Origin: an uncultured Erysipelotrichaceae bacterium
GTDB taxonomy: Bacteria > Bacillota_I > Bacilli_A > Erysipelotrichales > Erysipelotrichaceae
Assembly (NCBI GenBank): GCA_949296305.1
Contig: CASFOT010000051.1
Location: 1 to 41,457, forward strand
DNA length: 41,457 bases
Reading direction: 5' to 3'
Part shown: positions 1 to 7,699 of the stretch, piece after piece
Layout of the letters: each line of letters begins with the position of its first letter
Position numbering within the stretch: position 1 is the first letter of the stretch
Made by a program: the position numbers and the translations under genes
Notes under the pieces: generated by a model
Database searches by the model: none
What the model was told of the DNA's origin: nothing
The model's input: only the letters and a program-made list of their open reading frames with translations

Positions 1-371
1 ATCTTGCATTGTGTCAAGACATCTATGATGTTTTCCATTGGAGATGACGATGCTAATGCGATTTCGATTTTCTTTTCTTTAAGATAGTTGAGCAAGGTGT
101 TTACATAAGGTCTTTGAATTTCTTTATAATTGATTGGATGCTGCATGTAAAATTTATTTTTCTTCTGTTCAAAATCAGAGACAGATAGATTCAGCATTTT
201 ACTGAAAAATTGATTTTCAACTTGGCGGGAACTGCCTGCTAAAAAACGAAGATCCGCAAAAGATGCGGATGCTCCGTTTTCAGCAAGAAATGTTTGCCAT
301 AGCTGGATATATGCAATCTCACTATTTACAAGTACGCCATCCATATCAAATATGATAGCTTTTATCGTCAT
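1..371 (-). CDS. HAD-family phosphatase, partial (3' end outside window)
   Basis: The first 123 codons read leftward from the ATG at 371 and run off the window. The N-terminus has the HAD nucleophile motif FDMDGVL with both aspartates. It continues through a helical cap to a Ser-rich motif II (ASSSP), as in beta-phosphoglucomutase-like and sugar-phosphate phosphatase HADs. The ATG overlaps the stop of the SIS gene by 4 nt (ATGA), so it is the last visible gene of the PTS operon. From the context I infer that it handles a sugar phosphate made by this pathway. The exact substrate cannot be read from the sequence, and motifs III and IV lie beyond the edge. Confidence 0.85.
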   Translation of the reverse strand, partial: MTIKAIIFDMDGVLVNSEIAYIQLWQTFLAENGASASFADLRFLAGSSRQVENQFFSKMLNLSVSDFEQKKNKFYMQHPINYKEIQRPYVNTLLNYLKEKKIEIALASSSPMENIIDVLTQCK

Positions 372-1453
372 GATTGATAATGAGCTAATGGGATGGTAAA
401 TGGATTGATACTTGTATCAATGCCTATATCTTTTGCACCTTTGGCAGCTACGAATTGAAAAGGAATCGTATACATGAGCGGAGCAAGGTATTTGCTTGCT
501 TTATATGTGAAAATTAAATTACGGTCATCATTTTCCATGTCTTTGCAAGAGATGATATGGACACGGTCACTATAGGTACGGAATGCTTGAGCAAAAGAAA
601 GCATGCGTTCATATTCAGCTTCGTCTGAACCGATGATGAAGATGGTCTGTTTATTGTTTAAGGCCATTGTTGGTCCATGTGAATATTCTTCGATCTCATA
701 TCCTAATGAAGGAAGTCGAAGCATTTCACCGATCTTTAACTGTGCCTCTAACACAGTTCCATAATCGATGCCATAACCTAAAATGTAAATACGGTCACTG
801 TTAACGATCGTAGTTTTATTACGATCATACCATGCTTCGCTCTCTTCTAACACTTCTTGGTAATGATCGATTAAGTTCACTGTTTCCTTAATCATCTGAT
901 CATAGGTTTCTTGGGTCAGCTTGTGAGTTGCTTTTGCACATTCTAATGCCCACAAATATACGGATAACAGAGATACCGTATAACCTTTTGTTTCAGGAGG
1001 CGTTAGTTCATCTCCTACGAGAAGAGGAACAACCGTATCGACATATTCAGTTATCCTGCTTTGGGTGTTGCCTGTTAGGGCCAACGTTGGATACCCTTGC
1101 TGTTTGGCATGTTGCATGACTTTAACGGTTGAAATCGAAGTGCCGGATTGAGATATGCCGACGAACAAGATTTCGTTTTTGTTAAGCTTGTCATTCCAAT
1201 CAGCTTTTTCATAAGATTCAAATACGGTTGGATATTGTGCTTCAGCAGCAATTCCTGCGAGATGTTTGAAATAATATGTGGCGATATGAGAAATGTTATA
1301 ACTTGTTCCTGAACCAAAGAAAATGACTTTTTTGATATTGTTTTTTTGAAATATATCGACAAAAGGTTCTACAAACTGTTCTTTGTTTTGGAAAACATAA
1401 GATAGTCTGACCGGTTGTTCTTTGATATATCCTAATACGGATGGTTTTGTCAT
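368..1453 (-). CDS. SIS-domain sugar-phosphate isomerase / deglycase (FrlB/GfrF/GlmS-isomerase-like)
   Basis: This 361-residue protein has two SIS domains. The first sugar-phosphate loop is GSGTS (residues 47-51) and the second is SQSGTS (101-106). ETKGYT (154-159) and EYSHGP (256-261) resemble the corresponding GlmS isomerase-domain segments. There is no N-terminal glutaminase domain, so it is not a GlmS. Proteins of this form downstream of mannose-family PTS genes include FrlB/GfrE/GfrF, which split 6-phosphorylated fructose-lysine or glucose-lysine, and AgaS-type deaminase/isomerases. It lies 13 nt after EIIB and overlaps the HAD gene by 4 nt. Its likely role is cytoplasmic cleavage or isomerisation of the imported phosphorylated amine-sugar; the specific substrate is inference. 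Confidence 0.85.
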   Translation of the reverse strand: MTKPSVLGYIKEQPVRLSYVFQNKEQFVEPFVDIFQKNNIKKVIFFGSGTSYNISHIATYYFKHLAGIAAEAQYPTVFESYEKADWNDKLNKNEILFVGISQSGTSISTVKVMQHAKQQGYPTLALTGNTQSRITEYVDTVVPLLVGDELTPPETKGYTVSLLSVYLWALECAKATHKLTQETYDQMIKETVNLIDHYQEVLEESEAWYDRNKTTIVNSDRIYILGYGIDYGTVLEAQLKIGEMLRLPSLGYEIEEYSHGPTMALNNKQTIFIIGSDEAEYERMLSFAQAFRTYSDRVHIISCKDMENDDRNLIFTYKASKYLAPLMYTIPFQFVAAKGAKDIGIDTSINPFTIPLAHYQS

Positions 1454-1466
1454 AGATTGCTCCTCC

Positions 1467-1943
1467 TTATTTAAATTGTTTAGTAATATTTTCTACTGGT
1501 TTATTTGGTGCAATTTGGTAATAGATCGGTATTCCTTGACCAGCTAGGTATTCAAAAGCTTTTCTTTCTTCTGCAGATATATAGGCATTTTCAGCAATAT
1601 GATCAGCACCTTCCTTACTTGCCATATTTCCGACAGTTACATGATCGATCTGGTAACCGGCCTTGACCAAATCTGCTAACGGCTGTGGATTTTGACAAAG
1701 GATCATAACGCGGATGCCCTCATCAATTTTACGCTTCAGCTTATCAGCAGCTTTTTCCACATTGAAAATGGAGAGTTTGCATGATGGCGGGCAGCCAAAT
1801 TTTAATGCGGTCTTTCTTGCTTCGTCATTGACAATATGATCATCGATGATCAAAATCCGTTGTACGCTGAATTGAGGAACCCAGTAACCACTCACTTGAC
1901 CGTGGATGAGCCGGTCGTCTACTCTTACTTCTACAATAGCCAT
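1467..1943 (-). CDS. PTS mannose-family EIIB component
   Basis: This 158-residue cytoplasmic phosphotransfer subunit begins with the hallmark VRVDDRLIHGQV. His14 of that motif is the expected phosphorylation site that passes phosphate from EIIA to the sugar. The ATG at 1943 is chosen because GAGAGGTG precedes it at good spacing; an upstream in-frame ATG at 1964 would start inside the EIID gene with no ribosome site. It lies 13 nt downstream of EIID. No EIIA domain is fused to it or seen elsewhere in the window, so EIIA is either beyond the left edge or supplied in trans. Confidence 0.93.
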   Translation of the reverse strand: MAIVEVRVDDRLIHGQVSGYWVPQFSVQRILIIDDHIVNDEARKTALKFGCPPSCKLSIFNVEKAADKLKRKIDEGIRVMILCQNPQPLADLVKAGYQIDHVTVGNMASKEGADHIAENAYISAEERKAFEYLAGQGIPIYYQIAPNKPVENITKQFK

Positions 1944-1956
1944 ATATGACACCTCT

Positions 1957-2790
1957 CTATGCAATTAGCCCTAAGACACCTAAAATAAAACCAATGATGA
2001 CGATTGCAATGATCGCAGTAATGACTTTTCCACCTTTGCGCAGATATCCAAATACACTTAGGGTTGTGATCAATGGCAATAGACAAGGCAAAATCTGATC
2101 TAAATAATCTTGTAAGACAATTTCTGTTCCAGAAAGTGTAAATGTCAAAGGACAACTGATTGGTGCCCATAGAGCAATCAGACATCCTACAGCAGCGACA
2201 CCAACAATGCCTGCGCAGTGAGTGAACAGCTGCATCTTTCCGCTTTTTTCCATATTTACCAGCGCTTGGGTACCATTTAGATAACCCCATTTCAAGCAGA
2301 AGTAACGCGTAACAAAATTAGGAATATTGAAAACTATTAAAAGGACAAAAGGAGCAAGTGGATTTCCTTGCTGTGCAAATCCGACCGCCAGCGCACAAGC
2401 TAAAATTCTGAAGATCCCCCAAAAGAATGTATCACCAATACCAGACAATGGCCCCATCAGGGATACCTTTACTGCATTGATTGAATTTACATCAAAATTT
2501 TTATCTTTCTTTGCGAGCTCTTCCATAGCCACTGCGATACCCATGACAAATGGAGCAGGAGCTACCGTCATATTAAATGCTACCATATGTCTGTGACATG
2601 CGGCTTTCATTCCTTCTGGATCATCCTTATAGACCTTTTTTAATGCAGGCATGATTGAATATAGAAATCCTAGCGCTTCCATTCGTTCATAGTTCATTGA
2701 ACCTAATAAAGTAAATGAACGCCAGAAAATACTGCGAAAATCCTTTTTTGTCAAATTGTTTTCTGCACTGATTACATCATTCTTGCTCAT
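1957..2790 (-). CDS. PTS mannose-family EIID component
   Basis: This 277-residue protein belongs to the ManZ/AgaD family, PF03613. It opens with the typical LTKKDFRSIFWRSF segment, followed by NYERMEALGFLYSIMPAL, a central GPLSGIGDTFFW motif and C-terminal membrane helices. With EIIC it forms the membrane translocation channel. The start at 2790 follows GGGAGGA at 6 nt; the longer reading from 2805 has no such site and would overlap EIIC. The gap to EIIC is only 2 nt, so the two are translationally coupled. Confidence 0.93.
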   Translation of the reverse strand: MSKNDVISAENNLTKKDFRSIFWRSFTLLGSMNYERMEALGFLYSIMPALKKVYKDDPEGMKAACHRHMVAFNMTVAPAPFVMGIAVAMEELAKKDKNFDVNSINAVKVSLMGPLSGIGDTFFWGIFRILACALAVGFAQQGNPLAPFVLLIVFNIPNFVTRYFCLKWGYLNGTQALVNMEKSGKMQLFTHCAGIVGVAAVGCLIALWAPISCPLTFTLSGTEIVLQDYLDQILPCLLPLITTLSVFGYLRKGGKVITAIIAIVIIGFILGVLGLIA

Positions 2791-2792
2791 AA

Positions 2793-3587
2793 TTAGTCCT
2801 CCCATTCATCATCATTATTATTGTTTGATGCAGCTGCTGCAGTTGCACCTGAGACAGTTGACTTGATCTCAAAAATGATCCATGCAATAGCGAAAGCAAT
2901 TGATACGATACCGATCATAGAAAGATCACGACCAACGAAGGCGGCAGGAATAAAACCGATAATGAAATACGGAATCAATGATTTGTCCATGATGATGTTC
3001 AACAATAAAGCAAAACCGACACATGGCAACATTACGCTGATTGCGGTCAAACCGCTGTTAGCCCATTCTGGAAGTGAATTGATAATGCCTTCAATTGCAC
3101 TGTTTCCAAAATACATAACGATGAAAGTTAATATGGCATACATCAAGAAATCAAGGATACCTACTAAATAATGATAAAAATTGATCGCTTTTAAATTATA
3201 ATTGTCGATTTCTACATCAACACGTGCCATGAAGCCGGAATAAAGCGTCATCAAGATCGTAGCGCAGAACTGCATCAATACAGCGATTGGAACACCAAAC
3301 ATGATTGCTGTTTCTGCACCTGTTCCGGTTGATAGTGCAGCCGCTACACCAATGGTACCGCCTGTACCAATATCTAACTGTGCCGTTGGACCGATACCTA
3401 CTGCCCCCATCCACATCAGCTGCAGCTGTGCACCGATGATGAGACCTTGCTGTACATCATTTAAGATGCAGCCGACGAGAAATCCGGTGACAATTGGTTC
3501 ACGGAATTTCATTTCCCCGAGCCATCCACCTTCAATTTTTGTTAAGGCAGCTACGCAGCCGATTAAAATTGCTTGAATCAAACTCAT
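2793..3587 (-). CDS. PTS mannose-family EIIC component
   Basis: This 264-residue polytopic membrane protein is of the ManY/AgaC family, PF03609. It opens MSLIQAILIGCVAAL and has the conserved QLMWMGAVGIGPTAQLD region. It ends in an Asn/Asp-rich cytoplasmic tail (SNNNNDDEWED). It is the first gene of the operon, with AAGGAGG shortly before the ATG. It forms the sugar-binding part of the permease; the sugar is unknown. A promoter and a palindromic operator lie just upstream. Confidence 0.94.
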   Translation of the reverse strand: MSLIQAILIGCVAALTKIEGGWLGEMKFREPIVTGFLVGCILNDVQQGLIIGAQLQLMWMGAVGIGPTAQLDIGTGGTIGVAAALSTGTGAETAIMFGVPIAVLMQFCATILMTLYSGFMARVDVEIDNYNLKAINFYHYLVGILDFLMYAILTFIVMYFGNSAIEGIINSLPEWANSGLTAISVMLPCVGFALLLNIIMDKSLIPYFIIGFIPAAFVGRDLSMIGIVSIAFAIAWIIFEIKSTVSGATAAAASNNNNDDEWED

Positions 3588-3610
3588 AAATTTTCCTCCT
3601 TTTTGATTCA

Positions 3611-3631
3611 GTGGTATATAATATATACCAC
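3611..3631. promoter_or_regulatory. Perfect palindrome, probable GntR operator O1
   Basis: This is a 21-bp sequence with exact 10-bp arms (GTGGTATATA and its complement) around one central base. It lies between the -10 box (3642-3647) and the EIIC start, covering the expected transcription start to about +20. HutC-type GntR repressors bind GGTATA/TATACC-like palindromes, and such a repressor is encoded next door. That pairing is inference. Confidence 0.75.
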
Positions 3632-3641
3632 TTTTGACGAA

Positions 3642-3670
3642 AGTATACCGCTTAATGCTCTATTCTGCAA
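3642..3670 (-). promoter_or_regulatory. Promoter of the PTS-SIS-HAD operon
   Basis: Read on the minus strand there is a -35 TTGCAG (3670-3665), a 17-bp spacer and a -10 TATACT (3647-3642). The start of transcription would fall near 3635, at the edge of palindrome O1. Confidence 0.7.
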
Positions 3671-3710
3671 GAATGCAAGAAAAAAATCTAAAAATTTATA
3701 GATTATATAG

Positions 3711-3740
3711 AAAAAAGCCGATAAATAAGGCGGTTTTTTT
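3711..3740 (-). terminator. Probable terminator after the GntR gene
   Basis: A short GCC/GGC hairpin is flanked by runs of A and T with a two-base bulge, so it could work in either direction. It lies between the GntR stop codon and the EIIC promoter. The GC stem is only 3 bp, so this is a moderate call. Confidence 0.45.
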
Positions 3741-3770
3741 AAAAAGAAAATCATTTGCCTAACAAAAAAA

Positions 3771-3789
3771 TTGGTATGATATATACCAA
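3771..3789. promoter_or_regulatory. Second GGTAT/ATACC palindrome, possible auxiliary operator O2
   Basis: This 19-bp sequence has 7-bp arms TTGGTAT/ATACCAA around a 5-bp centre. It shares ATATATACCA with O1, but its half-sites are 2 bp closer together. Its centre is about 159 bp from the centre of O1, and it sits just after the GntR stop codon. It could be an upstream looping operator for the PTS promoter. Confidence 0.5.
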
Positions 3790-3812
3790 TTTTTGTAATT
3801 ATAGCTTTTGTA

Positions 3813-4553
3813 TTATTGATCCACATCATTGCTTCGGCTGGTAATGTAATGAAAACTAGTATATTTTGGGAGGTGATAGGACAATGTGAATTCAACTAAT
3901 TCATGATTTTGATCAAATCCATAGTAATCAAAATGAAATACTTTTTGATTATCTTTTATGTTCATGATCGAAAGGAATTCTTTCGGAAGGCTGTCTATGC
4001 GCAGATAAGTGATCATCGTAGTTGGTCGATGACCTTGGTCATCCATATATTCATAAAGAGAAAAGGTTTCAAAATTGAATCGATCCGCATCTTTAAATTT
4101 AGAAAATGGAATATTTACAATTTGCAATGCATAAGGTTCATCATTGATCAAAGATAAACGTGTGATCTCATAAACATAGCTTTCATTTGGAAAACAATCT
4201 TGTATTTCTCCGCTTGGATGAAGCTTTCTTAATAGCAAGGTCTTGCGTGTAGATTTCATCCCTTTTTGCCGTATTTGAGCACTGAGCGATAAATGGCCGG
4301 TATTTGCCATTTCAAGCTTGCTTTCGATGGAAGGCTGTGCTGATACATATGTGCCGCTTCCTCTTTTTGAAATCAATGTTCCTTCAGCTTCCATTTTTTT
4401 AATGGCGTTGCGTACGGTCATACGGTTGATGCCATATTTTTCTGCCATATCCCGTTCACTAGGTAAACGGTCACCCACTTTTAATTCGCCATTGACAATT
4501 TTCTGTTTGATGTTATCCATCAGCTGTCGATAGATCGGGACAGATTGGTTCAT
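3813..4553 (-). CDS. GntR-family (HutC/UTRA) transcriptional regulator
   Basis: This is a complete 246-residue GntR/HutC protein. Residues about 5-70 form the winged helix-turn-helix, with GDRLPSERDMAEKYGINRMTVRNAI and the wing KRGSGTYV. From about residue 80 onward is a UTRA ligand-binding domain ending in LSYHLPKYTSFHYI. It overlaps the preceding UTRA-only gene by 4 nt (ATGA), so the two are co-translated. It is the likely repressor of the adjacent PTS operon, acting through palindromes O1 and O2 and released by a phosphorylated sugar. Regulators of this form next to SIS/PTS genes include FrlR- and NagR-like proteins; the effector is unknown. Confidence 0.92.
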   Translation of the reverse strand: MNQSVPIYRQLMDNIKQKIVNGELKVGDRLPSERDMAEKYGINRMTVRNAIKKMEAEGTLISKRGSGTYVSAQPSIESKLEMANTGHLSLSAQIRQKGMKSTRKTLLLRKLHPSGEIQDCFPNESYVYEITRLSLINDEPYALQIVNIPFSKFKDADRFNFETFSLYEYMDDQGHRPTTMITYLRIDSLPKEFLSIMNIKDNQKVFHFDYYGFDQNHELVEFTLSYHLPKYTSFHYITSRSNDVDQ

Positions 4554-5068
4554 ACTTTCATCACGCTCCTAAATCTATAGAAAGATGGATCGCAGACCAG
4601 TTCAAAATATTCGAAAGGCAGATCATTTTCGGCTTTGTGTGTGATCCCTTTGATCAGTAGTATCTCAGAACCTTTCGGCATTTGCAATAATTGACATTCA
4701 TCATCTTTTGCTTCAACAACTAATATTTCTTCTTCGCTGCGTATGGTTCGATAACCTTTTTTTTGTAAAATGACATCATAAAAAGAGGTGTTATTAAAAT
4801 CGATTTTTTCGAGTCCTTCTACTAGTTGATAATTTATGTAATTTGTTTCGACGGAACGTGGATGTCCTTCAACGATGCGTAAACGTTTGATGTAAAAAAG
4901 TTTAGCACCTAATCCTAGTTGTAATTGACGACTAATATGATAATTAGCTTCTACAATGCCTTGTTCGAGCACAACGTTTTGGTAATGCAGTTTTTGGCTT
5001 TTGATTGAATCGGTAATAGAAGCAAAATGCTGTAAATCTCGAATGATAAATATGTTATCATTTGACAT
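4550..5068 (-). CDS. Stand-alone UTRA-domain protein (GntR-like, no DNA-binding domain)
   Basis: The 172 residues align in style with the linker and UTRA effector domain of HutC-type GntR regulators: LGLGAKLFYIKRLRIVEGHPRSVE, YDVILQKKGY, a late LLIKGITH and a final FRSVMKV. The whole winged-helix domain is missing. It is not hidden in another frame upstream: the ATG at 5068 has its own GGCAGGAG site, and the DNA beyond it is promoter-like. The following full-length GntR overlaps by 4 nt. It may be a ligand sensor that heterodimerises with that regulator, or a truncated paralogue kept for another reason. I do not know its function. Confidence 0.8.
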   Translation of the reverse strand: MSNDNIFIIRDLQHFASITDSIKSQKLHYQNVVLEQGIVEANYHISRQLQLGLGAKLFYIKRLRIVEGHPRSVETNYINYQLVEGLEKIDFNNTSFYDVILQKKGYRTIRSEEEILVVEAKDDECQLLQMPKGSEILLIKGITHKAENDLPFEYFELVCDPSFYRFRSVMKV

Positions 5069-5103
5069 AAAAACTCCTGCCTCTCTAGTAAAGTCTTACT
5101 TAT

Positions 5104-5133
5104 ATTATAATTCATTCTATCCGCTTCGGATAG
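5104..5133 (-). promoter_or_regulatory. Promoter and inverted repeat upstream of the UTRA-gntR pair
   Basis: On the minus strand there is a perfect -10 TATAAT at 5109-5104, but the -35 position (TATCCG) is weak. A 7-bp inverted repeat, CTATCCG/CGGATAG with a 3-nt loop, at 5117-5133 overlaps the spacer and the -35. It is different from the GGTAT sites, so the regulator pair may be controlled by another protein. Confidence 0.45.
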
Positions 5134-5423
5134 AGCCGTTTATCTAAAATGCAGAAGTTTAGCCAAAAATGTGGGTTTTGAAAGAAATCAAAAGAATGGC
5201 ATTTGAATAAATAAGATTACCTAAAATAATCTCGATAACCACAAACTTCAATGTTTCGATGAGCTGTATTGTTAAATAAAATGGGCAAAAGGTTGTAAAA
5301 TATTAACATATTGGAGTGATTAGTAAAGAAATAGCCGGAAATTTGTAAGAAATTAGTTTCATGCGACACCATTCGACAAATTTTTTACTTTTTTTATGTA
5401 ATAGTGTGTATGGAGGCGATGAT
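5134..5423. other. AT-rich intergenic region with no recognised gene
   Basis: The DNA between the UTRA gene and the small protein at 5424 is AT-rich and has no convincing reading frame on either strand. A weak promoter for the small gene may lie just before it (TCGACA near 5375, TGTAAT near 5396, 18-bp spacing). I see no RNA structure that I can name. Confidence 0.4.
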
Positions 5424-5609
5424 ATGGGGAATCTAGATATCTTGATTTATTATGCAGCAATTAAAGACGGAAAATGCGAAGAAGGGAATATGATAGTCAC
5501 TGGCCCGATCAATGGCGAATATTTGGAAGAATGCATAATGAAATTAAAAGAACAGAAACAATGTGAACAGATCATCATACGTAACATGATGTATCTCTGT
5601 TCAAAGTAG
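5424..5609 (+). CDS. Small hypothetical protein (61 aa)
   Basis: The frame from the ATG at 5424 is preceded by GGAGG at good spacing. It encodes an acidic 61-residue protein (MGNLDILIYYAAIKDGKC...) with three central or C-terminal cysteines and no membrane segment. A strong terminator follows within 1 nt of the stop, so it is a one-gene transcript. I do not recognise the family. The longer in-frame reading from 5361 lacks a ribosome site. Confidence 0.65.
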   Translation: MGNLDILIYYAAIKDGKCEEGNMIVTGPINGEYLEECIMKLKEQKQCEQIIIRNMMYLCSK

Positions 5610-5640
5610 GCATGTTGGCAGGCAACGTGCTTTTCTTTTT
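5610..5640 (+). terminator. Intrinsic terminator after the 61-aa gene
   Basis: An 8-bp stem (GCATGTTG/CAACGTGC, one G-T pair) with loop GCAGG is followed by a tract of nine T broken by one C. Confidence 0.85.
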
Positions 5641-5653
5641 ATACATGAAAAAG

Positions 5654-5662
5654 TGGTATAAT
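5654..5662 (+). promoter_or_regulatory. Extended -10 promoter for the GTPase operon
   Basis: TG-N-TATAAT at 5654-5662 has no good -35 match, which is typical of extended -10 promoters. It sits about 20 nt before the start codon of the first GTPase. No Zur-box-like palindrome is visible here. Confidence 0.55.
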
Positions 5663-5685
5663 AGAAACGTACGAAAACGGAAAGG

Positions 5686-6753
5686 ATGATGGTCAAATTG
5701 ACAACAGTAAATATTATTTCTGGTTTTTTAGGAGCAGGAAAGACGACATTGATCAAAAAAATGCTCAAAGAAGTATATGCGGACGAGCAAGTTGTTTTGA
5801 TTGAAAATGAATTTGGAGAAATTGGAGTGGATGCTGGTTTCTTGAAAGAGGCTGGAATCGAAATTAAAGAGATGAACAGCGGATGCATCTGCTGTTCTCT
5901 TTCTGGTGATTTTACGAAAGCACTTCATCAGGTGTTGGAACAATTCCACCCGGACCGCATCATTATTGAACCTAGTGGCGTAGGAAAACTTTCTGATGTG
6001 AAACGAGCTGTTCAGCATGTGGCAGATGACATTCAGTTGGGAAGCAGCTGCACTGTGGTCGACGTCATGAAATGTGTCATGTATCAAAAAAATTTTGGTG
6101 AATTCTTTGATAATCAGATCACCTATGCGGATGCGCTTATTTTAAGCAGGACACAGCAGGCATCTGTGCAGCAAATGGAAGAAAGCATAGCAGTCTTACG
6201 CAAATTGAATGCAGATGCACCAATCGTTACCACGCCATGGGAACAACTGACAGGTAAAGATCTGCAGCAAGCGATGGAAAATACCGGAAGTCTGAGCAAA
6301 GAATTGTTGGAAGAAGAACATGTGTGTGAAGTATGCGGACATGTGCATGATCATGAACATCATCATGACGAAGAATGTGAATGTCATCATGGTCATCATC
6401 ATGAGCACCACCATCATCATGATCATGATGCGGATGAAGTGTTTACCAGCTGGGGAAAAGAAACTTTGCGTGTGTATACAAAAGAACAGTTGGAAAAGAT
6501 CGTAGAAGAACTGATTCATGGGGATCGTTATGGACAGGTTTTGCGTGCAAAAGGAATGGTGCAGGGAATTGATGCTTGGTATTATTTTGATGTAGCAGGA
6601 GAAGAAAGCGAGATTCGCGAAGGAGCACCTACGTATGCCGGCCGATATTGCGTCATTGGCTCAAAATTAAATGAAGAGGCTTTAGAGACCTTATTTGAAG
6701 GTGAAAAAATGCAGAAAGAAAAAGAGGTCTCTTATCAAATCGAGGTAGAATAA
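5686..6753 (+). CDS. COG0523 / CobW-type G3E GTPase with His-rich metal-binding insert
   Basis: This 355-residue protein has Walker A GFLGAGKT (13-20), ENEFGE (40-45), the metal site GCICC (66-70) and EPSG (95-98). Residues about 212-248 form a linker with CxxC followed by more than fifteen histidines. A CobW C-terminal domain follows from about 255. COG0523 proteins are zinc, cobalt or nitrile-hydratase metallochaperones; the His tract suggests zinc or nickel handling, metal unknown. The usual base-recognition NKxD is replaced by SRTQ (154-157), so nucleotide specificity may be relaxed. Start: ATGs at 5686 and 5689 are both possible, and the GGAAAGG site is closer than ideal. One nucleotide separates it from the next GTPase. 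Confidence 0.9.
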   Translation: MMVKLTTVNIISGFLGAGKTTLIKKMLKEVYADEQVVLIENEFGEIGVDAGFLKEAGIEIKEMNSGCICCSLSGDFTKALHQVLEQFHPDRIIIEPSGVGKLSDVKRAVQHVADDIQLGSSCTVVDVMKCVMYQKNFGEFFDNQITYADALILSRTQQASVQQMEESIAVLRKLNADAPIVTTPWEQLTGKDLQQAMENTGSLSKELLEEEHVCEVCGHVHDHEHHHDEECECHHGHHHEHHHHHDHDADEVFTSWGKETLRVYTKEQLEKIVEELIHGDRYGQVLRAKGMVQGIDAWYYFDVAGEESEIREGAPTYAGRYCVIGSKLNEEALETLFEGEKMQKEKEVSYQIEVE

Positions 6754-6754
6754 A

Positions 6755-7699
6755 ATGGCTGAATGTCTCGTATACTTGTTTACTGGTTTTTTAGAGAGCG
6801 GTAAGACGACTTTGATCCAAGATACGCTGCGTGATCCAGGATTTCATACGAAGGATGAGAAGACGTTGATCCTTCTTTGTGAAGAAGGAGGCGTGCGTTA
6901 TACCAAAGCATTGGCTGATCAGGTCAATGCAACGATCGTTTCTGTAAATGCATTGGAAAAACTTAATGCAGGTTTTTTAGCTAAATGTGAACAATTATTT
7001 CATCCAGATTGCGTGATGATCGAATTTAACGGCATGTGGAGCGTAGATCATTTTTTAGATGTGGAATTACCGCTTCGCTGGATCCTTGTACAGATCTTGT
7101 CTACGGTCGATGCATCGACGTTTGATTTATATTTGAATAATATGCGCAGCATCCTCTATGAACAGCTGCGTCACAGCGAAACGATCATCTTTAATCGCTG
7201 TGATGAGACAACAAGAACCCTGTATCTGCGCAATAACATCAAAGCGATGAACAAACAGGCGCAACTGATCTATGAAAACAAAGATGGTACGATTCGTCCT
7301 GCCGGGGAGGAGACACTTCCGTTTGATGTGCGTGCCGATGCGATCGTATTAGAAGATTATGACTATGGCATCTGGTATATGGATGCATTAGAGCATCCAC
7401 GTAAATATGAAGGAAAAACGATCACATACAATGCAAAAGTCTATCCCGTAGATTTATACAAAGGAAATGCATATGTGCTTGGTCGTGAAGCGATGGTCTG
7501 TTGCAGCAATGATACATCTTTGATCGGTTTATGGGTGTACACAGATCAATTTAAACCAAAACCGCTTTCTTGGATACGCGTTACAGGAAAGCTCGTGGTC
7601 GAGTTTGATGAAGGCTATGGTGGAGAGGTGTGTGCTTTGAAAGAAATACAGCGTGAAGAATTACCGCAACATGAGGATGAATATGTCTATTTTACTTAG
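6755..7699 (+). CDS. Degenerate G3E GTPase fused to a DUF1980 (TIGR03943-like) C-terminal domain
   Basis: In this 314-residue protein, residues 1-about 190 are a reduced G3E GTPase: Walker A GFLESGKT (11-18), IEFNG in place of EPSG (89-93), and NRCD as an NKxD motif (147-150). The CxCC metal motif is missing. Residues about 205-314 match the conserved C-terminal domain of YcgQ/TIGR03943 proteins, with YEGKTITY, VLGREAMVCCSND (CC at 249-250), a W-V-G segment and a final DEYVYF. In the family that domain is usually attached to a membrane segment and paired with a DUF318 permease. Neither is present here, so it looks cytoplasmic. Start is 1 nt after the previous stop, with GAGGTAG upstream. Confidence 0.8.
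   Translation: MAECLVYLFTGFLESGKTTLIQDTLRDPGFHTKDEKTLILLCEEGGVRYTKALADQVNATIVSVNALEKLNAGFLAKCEQLFHPDCVMIEFNGMWSVDHFLDVELPLRWILVQILSTVDASTFDLYLNNMRSILYEQLRHSETIIFNRCDETTRTLYLRNNIKAMNKQAQLIYENKDGTIRPAGEETLPFDVRADAIVLEDYDYGIWYMDALEHPRKYEGKTITYNAKVYPVDLYKGNAYVLGREAMVCCSNDTSLIGLWVYTDQFKPKPLSWIRVTGKLVVEFDEGYGGEVCALKEIQREELPQHEDEYVYFT

Noticed and set aside
928-1119. 63-codon frame opposite the SIS gene
   Set aside because: Shadow of a well-supported gene with no start signal.
5654-5685. Zur box for the COG0523 operon
   Set aside because: No TCGTAAT-N-ATTACGA-like palindrome is present.
6320-6519. Open frames on both strands within the His-rich part of the GTPase gene
   Set aside because: They come from the repeated CAT/GAT codons and have no ribosome-binding site or family likeness.
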